Assembly (NCBI GenBank): GCA_021521415.1
Contig: JAIQDT010007311.1
Location: 62,001 to 126,000 of the forward strand
Direction: 5' to 3'
Source of the DNA: Bidens hawaiensis
Taxonomy: Eukaryota; Streptophyta; Magnoliopsida; Asterales; Asteraceae
DNA: 64,000 nt
Numbering within the stretch: position 1 is the first letter of the stretch; each line of letters opens with the position of its first letter. The position numbers and the translations under genes were made by a program. Of this stretch, positions 59,859 through 64,000 are shown one piece after another. Under the pieces are notes generated by a model. The model saw only the letters and a list, made by a program, of their open reading frames with translations. It was not told the origin of the DNA and ran no database searches.

Positions 59859-60769
59859 TTGTGTAGTTATTTGAATGTGACAAATGTTTTTTGATTTATA
59901 ATAGGTTGGGATACAGACCAGTTTTTGATGGATGTTAATGAAGCCACTTTAGTTATGCTTAGCGTTATCAGAAATGTAAGCAAAATTGCATCTTTGACTT
60001 TCATATATAATTCTTTGACCATCTGTCAGATATCTAGAAAACAGTAAGTAAAGTCAAAATATACTAATACGCGTATCTTTTATTTTTTTTTAACTAATTT
60101 TGTTTCAGGGTGGACTTTCGCCTGGCGGGTTCAATTTTGATGCCAAATTGTGAGTTTTCACTTATTAACAAGTCACATTGGTTCATATTATTTTTCTTAT
60201 AAAAAGCGATAGAGATTTAAAAAAATTGATGTTATGATGTGATTCACAGACGAAGAGAGAGCACAGACGTTGAGGACTTATTTATTGCTCATGTAGCTGG
60301 AATGGATACACTTGCACGCGGCCTTCGTAATGCTGCAAAGTTAATTAAGGTACTACATTGTTGCATTTAGATTTTAATTTTTATATTTGTCTTACATGTG
60401 GTAGAATTATTCTTTTATTAAAGGATGGTTCTTTGGATGAGCTTGTTCGTAAGAGATATCAGAGCTTTGATTCAGAGCTTGGTGCCCAAATTGAGGTAAT
60501 CATCCGATTCCCATCTTAATGTAATTTGGCCCGTGTTTAAATATTTGTTTCTCTTGTTAATTTTGTTTTTTTTTTCAGGCTGGAAAAGCTGATTTTGAGT
60601 TGCTAGAAAAGAAAGCTATGGAATGGGGAGAACCTCTAGTTGCATCTGGCAAACAGGTAATTAACTAACTTAATGTAAGATTTTTTAATTATTATTTTAA
60701 GGGTGGGGATTATTGATTTTTCGTAATGTGCAGGAACTTGCGGAGATGATCTTCCAATCTGCAATGTAG
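56308..60769 (+). CDS. XYLA: Xylose isomerase (EC 5.3.1.5), 478 aa
   Basis: Twenty exons fit in phase: 56308-56361, 56435-56551, 56630-56704, 57359-57488, 57593-57684, 57778-57828, 58499-58575, 58668-58722, 58796-58897, 58989-59040, 59144-59189, 59276-59331, 59475-59526, 59695-59774, 59905-59975, 60109-60149, 60250-60349, 60424-60495, 60579-60656 and 60734-60769 (1437 bp). The enzyme interconverts D-xylose and D-xylulose with two divalent metals. Visible: RWCFHDRD (His144, Asp147), VFWGGREGY (about 228-236), [16 protein letters not shown] (Glu274, Lys276), [11 protein letters not shown] (Glu310, His313), NIDANTGD (Asp338), GWDTDQF (Asp349, Asp351) and [10 protein letters not shown] (Asp381). 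All bacterial metal ligands therefore have counterparts. The hydrophobic start [15 protein letters not shown] is probably a secretory signal, as in other plant homologues. Introns 3 and 6 contain MITEs. The frame is fully intact. Confidence 0.97.
56828..57276. mobile_element. hAT-like MITE in xylose isomerase intron 3
   Basis: Begins TAGGGATGTTCAAAAAGCTC and ends ...GGCTCTTTACAGCCCTA. The inside is rich in GGCTCG/GAGCC words. The flanking 8-mers TTGATCTT and TTTGTCTT agree at 6 of 8 positions. A second MITE sits inside it. Confidence 0.65.
57028..57204. mobile_element. Tourist-like MITE nested in the intron-3 MITE
   Basis: GGGGGTGTTTGGGAT to ATCCCAAACATCCCC, flanked by TTA on both sides (57025-57027, 57205-57207). 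177 bp; typical size, ends and target site for PIF/Harbinger-dependent MITEs. Confidence 0.85.
57836..58404. mobile_element. hAT-like MITE at the splice donor of xylose isomerase intron 6
   Basis: Perfect inverted ends TAGGCCTGTAAAC and GTTTACAGGCCTA, and a perfect 8-bp duplication GGTAATTT (57828-57835, 58405-58412). The first G of the left copy is the last exon base and GTAATTT is the donor. Inside are many GAACGTTC/AACGAAC words. Same family as the two MITEs in the esterase introns. Confidence 0.88.
59818..59855. repeat. (TTA)n microsatellite in intron 14
   Basis: About eleven TTA units in an intron of the xylose isomerase gene. Confidence 0.9.
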
Positions 60770-61010
60770 GTTAGAAGTTTTCGAGTAGGAATTCGTAGGT
60801 TAAGAGAGTGAAATAAGATGGTTTCGTGCACTGCGTCTGTATAGTTGATCCCTTCACAGATTTTTGCATGATATGATATTTAAGTTGAGCAGTGTAAAAT
60901 AAAAATAAGATGGAATTCTATGTGTTGAAGAAAAAGCATTGCATTTAAAATACGGTGTTGGTTTATGATCTATCGAACCTAGATACTTTCTTTGATGAAT
61001 AAAGATTTAA
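60770..61010 (+). other. Xylose isomerase 3' UTR
   Basis: No frame. AATAAA at 60898-60903 is a likely polyadenylation signal; a second stands near 60999. Confidence 0.55.
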
Positions 61011-63104
61011 CACGTTGCCAAAGGGCGTTTGACCTTTGGGCGTGCAATAGATGAGTTAGATGGATTTAGGAGTAGATAAAGAAAAGAAGTAGGAGGGTCT
61101 AAAAGGATCTTAACTGTGAGGTCTTTCACCATCAATTGATATCTAGATAGTGTGCTTAGGCAAAACACTATCATGTTCTTTCAAAAGAACATAAGCTTTG
61201 TTTGTATTTATCTAAAAGTAAAGTGGTAAACAAAACAAACACAAAGATCCATAAATCAACACATAACATAAGAGTAAATTGTTTGTACTTGTGAAACATC
61301 CTAAATTTATAATTCAAAAATCTTCATTTTAAACAAGTTCCATAATCAAATGAATAGTTCAAACAAGTTTCATGAGATTTACACCAACAAAAACAAAAAA
61401 CCTCGTGACTTCACGTACAATGAACCAATCACTTCGTTTGAAACAAGCATTGGATAAGCCAAAATGTGAATGATACCGGATTAATTGCAGCATGAGGATC
61501 CACATGAACCACTAAAATACAAATCTTAGTTAAGTTTTCGTTATTAACACGTGAAAGGAGCCAATCTCTTTGTTCAATACTCATAGGAACGTAAACTATA
61601 CAAAATTAGTAAAAATAACATAAAATCTTTCAATGTGATATAGTTGGTTGTTGCTATGATATCGTAGGTCTTCAAAAATCTTGAGTTAGTTGTTTCTTTC
61701 CAAGGAAATTGCTTTAATAGAACGAAACGTCCCTATTATCATAGAATTCAACTGCATTTTGTGGTAGGTTATTCGAATCTATAGTTCGATGATATCAACG
61801 TGCTTTTGTGGGAGGTTCCCCGGAGGTTTTATGAACATCCTCAAACTCTGGACACAATTGTATAATATTCTGAATAAGTTTTGTGTTACGAGAATTTTTT
61901 ATGTTTTTTAAGTGAATGGTTGAATGAAGATATTTATCCTAATAGTGCTGTGGATTAATATTTTTAACTTTTAGTTTTTACTTTTATAGTACTAACTTCA
62001 AAATTTTTATGTTATATCTTTTTACTTTAAATATTTATGCTTTATTTTTACAGTACTTTATAATTTTAATATAGTGGGTTTATTAAATAATTACAATTAT
62101 TATATTAAAAAGATACGCTTGATATCAACAAATTAAATTAAGGAAATAAACCATATTAATAACTAATGTGTACGTTTTCAATTAAACTATATGGGTTGAG
62201 TTATTCTAAAACAACAAATGAAAATCAAAAGTGTGAGAAACCATAATTAATTTATATGTCAATGAGAAGTAGATAAAAGTAATAACGCATATTTTATCTT
62301 TTCACATGCAAGGTGCATGTTAATTCTCCATCATTTAAAACGTCTAAACATTTTTATATGATATTAAAAAAATCACCATAATAACAAGCGTTTTTTTATT
62401 TTTAATATTAGTATGACTTTGTTATATAAATATTACAATAAAAATTATGCAATTGTGTCTTTCTGCTTATCATTGTGTCTTTTTAATCATCATTGTGTTC
62501 TTTTTCCAATACTAGTAACACCCTTGTGTAATCATAATATGTATATATAAATAAAATAACAACAAATTATCAAATACATAAAACACAATGATAAATATAT
62601 ATTACACAATAACCTAAAACGTAAAACACTATGGTTAACACAAATTACACAATAACCTGAAATATAAAACACAATAGAAAATGCATATTAAACAATGAAC
62701 GTAATACTATTTTTCTCAAATTAAGTGAATGCCTCATGTCAATCCTGAATAAAAAACAATGAATGTAATGCACAATGACTAAAATACAATTATGAATAGA
62801 AAAACACAATTACGAGAAAAAGAAATGATGAACAGAAAGACACAATGATGAATAAAAAGACACAATGACGTAATTTTTGTTTTAACTTTTATCTTTAATA
62901 TGAGTACCAATTAAAAATACAATGACCAAAACCTATAACACAATGCATAGATGTGACAATCGACAAAATTCAGCTAAATATCCGTACAAATTATTAACAA
63001 AAATTGATCATTATTGCATATCATCTTAGTACACTTGCATGATTGTTCGTCTATAAATTAATAATAAGCCATGCATGTTTAGAACATTGGGTAATTATAG
63101 GAAT
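61011..63104. other. AT-rich intergenic DNA with an inverted repeat-rich zone
   Basis: No gene seen. 62450-62520 and 62800-62875 contain repeated 'cattgtgtctttt' words in opposite orientation, with 'cacaatga' words scattered in between. This suggests a foldback or MITE remnant of about 400 bases whose borders I could not fix. Confidence 0.45.
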
Positions 63105-63536
63105 TGTAGGTTCCCTGGACGGATCGCGCGAGATATATCGGTCTACTCAGGTGCGGAATCCCTGCGTAGATCGTTACGAGTATAGAACACAAACCAAACA
63201 AACACACGAATAACCGAACACACGTTATATATTATAACTCAAACACGTGACGTAATATCACTATTACAGACTCTCGTCCTCACGTTACAATGAACTCGAA
63301 CTACTGAAACGAACTTAAAACAACTAACTCTAAACCAAGCCTTAAGCTGGTATATAAATACACGACAACTTCGCCTGGCATGTTCAGGCGAAGTTGTCCA
63401 TAACTTCGCTTGACTAACAAGTTCGCCTGTTAAGCGAACTTGTCAGTAACTTCGCTTAAACATACAAAACATAATTAAACATTACAGACTCGATTACAGA
63501 CACTAGATTATGAACTACTGACACTATGCACCAACA
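63105..63536 (-). repeat. LTR of a minus-strand LTR retrotransposon (3' LTR)
   Basis: On the minus strand it starts TGTTGGTGCATAGTG directly after the polypurine tract CCAAGGGGGAGTC, and ends ...GGGAACCTACA at 63105. 432 bp. The TATA region (TATTTATATA) is at 63351-63360. The left flank is GGAAT; the matching copy would be outside the window. Confidence 0.75.
63364..63443. promoter_or_regulatory. Two perfect hairpins upstream of the LTR TATA box
   Basis: Arms 63364-63377/63385-63398 (14 bp, GACAACTTCGCCTG, loop of 7) and 63417-63426/63434-63443 (10 bp, ACAAGTTCGC, loop of 7). The stretch TAACTTCGCTT also repeats at about 63400 and 63447. On the minus strand they lie just before the TATA region. 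Confidence 0.8.
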
Positions 63537-63540
63537 GACT

Positions 63541-64000
63541 CCCCCTTGGCAGTAGCTTCATATCTTGATCTTTAAGCACTTGTCTCGTAATCTTCAATCT
63601 TGTCTCTTCACGCATGCACTCCTTCTCTAACACAAACTGACACAACTCTTTGATACTTCCTCGCTTCGTCCTTCCAAGCAGGAATATAAAAGATTTTATT
63701 CTCATTAAGCACCTTCAGATCAGCTTGCGATAAGTTTACCAAATGCATCGGATCGTAAACTCTTAGGAGCTCCTGTTCATCCTCGTCTTCCATCACTGCC
63801 TCTGCTGTCTCACAATCCACATACCACCACTTTAGGTCTTTAAGCACATCCTTGGGCATTAGCTTCATCGGTACTTCTTTAAGGCACCGGATCGGTTTAT
63901 ACTTCATGACCATCCAAGGTTTTCCATCAGCTCTCAAACCTCTATCCTTGTCTTCAACAAGTTTTCCCTTCTGCGGTTTCAACAGCTCAAACTTCTTCTC
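63541..64000 (-). pseudogene. 3' ORF of an LTR retrotransposon, unknown function, cut by window edge
   Basis: The frame enters from the window edge (…EKKFEL) and runs through KGKLVEDKDRGLRADGKPW, DLKWWYVDCETAEAVMEDED, YDPMHLVNLSQADL and 'NENKIFYIPAWKDEARKY'. Near 63650 a one-base shift moves it to another frame, which continues with a charged helix (ELCQFVLEKECMREETRLK...LKDQDMKLLPRG) up to the polypurine tract. No gag, RT or integrase motif is in view. The place directly before the 3' LTR and the LTR start TGTTGGTGCA suggest the extra ORF of a Sire-type Copia, but this is inference. A host-gene origin is less likely because of the adjoining tract and LTR. Confidence 0.5.

Overview
The window is nuclear DNA of a flowering plant. 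It is AT-rich and full of retrotransposons, its genes carry many introns with GT-AG (once GC-AG) borders, and both complete host genes are typical of plants. The style of the LTR elements and MITEs resembles Asteraceae (sunflower, lettuce, chrysanthemum relatives). That family assignment is an inference from remembered repeat types, not a database result.

Two host genes are complete. At 8457-12134 (+) a ten-exon gene encodes a 390-residue alpha/beta-hydrolase of the DUF676 'putative serine esterase' family. At 56308-60769 (+) a twenty-exon gene encodes a 478-residue xylose isomerase with all expected metal ligands. A 109-residue GRF zinc-finger protein (4164-4569, -) and a broken phosphate-translocator fragment (5051-5354, +) lie on the left.

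The centre (13441-48696) is one Russian-doll insertion. A roughly 2-kb PIF/Harbinger transposon with TAA target duplications carries a Copia retrotransposon (14967-48257, target duplication GCGGC) inside its transposase frame. The Copia gag was hit by a minus-strand, non-coding large retrotransposon derivative (LARD). That region was then partly duplicated, leaving one solo LTR, two copies of Copia gag and one half LTR. The Copia integrase was hit by an Athila-type Ty3 element (28449-45639, target duplication GTTAT). Each Athila LTR was in turn hit by a separate solo LTR of one further family (target duplications CAGTC and CAATA). Five borders are supported by paired direct repeats, so the order of events can be read: Harbinger, then Copia, then LARD and Athila, then the two solo LTRs. 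All coding parts of the nest are broken.

The left flank (1-8156) holds an LTR end of the LARD family that truncates a Mutator-like transposase, two copies of a Mutator-type end sequence, and a probable Ty3 LTR. The right flank (48700-56080) holds a cluster of five non-autonomous Helitron ends, a 618-bp Mutator-type foldback MITE with a perfect 9-bp target duplication, and a Tourist-like MITE with a relative at 13.1 kb. The introns of both host genes contain hAT-like MITEs; one lies exactly at a splice donor of the xylose isomerase gene. The right edge (63105-64000) is the 3' part of another minus-strand LTR element, with two perfect hairpins in front of its TATA box. I saw no rRNA, tRNA gene or CRISPR array, and no clearly new coding system; the novelty lies in the architecture of the repeats.
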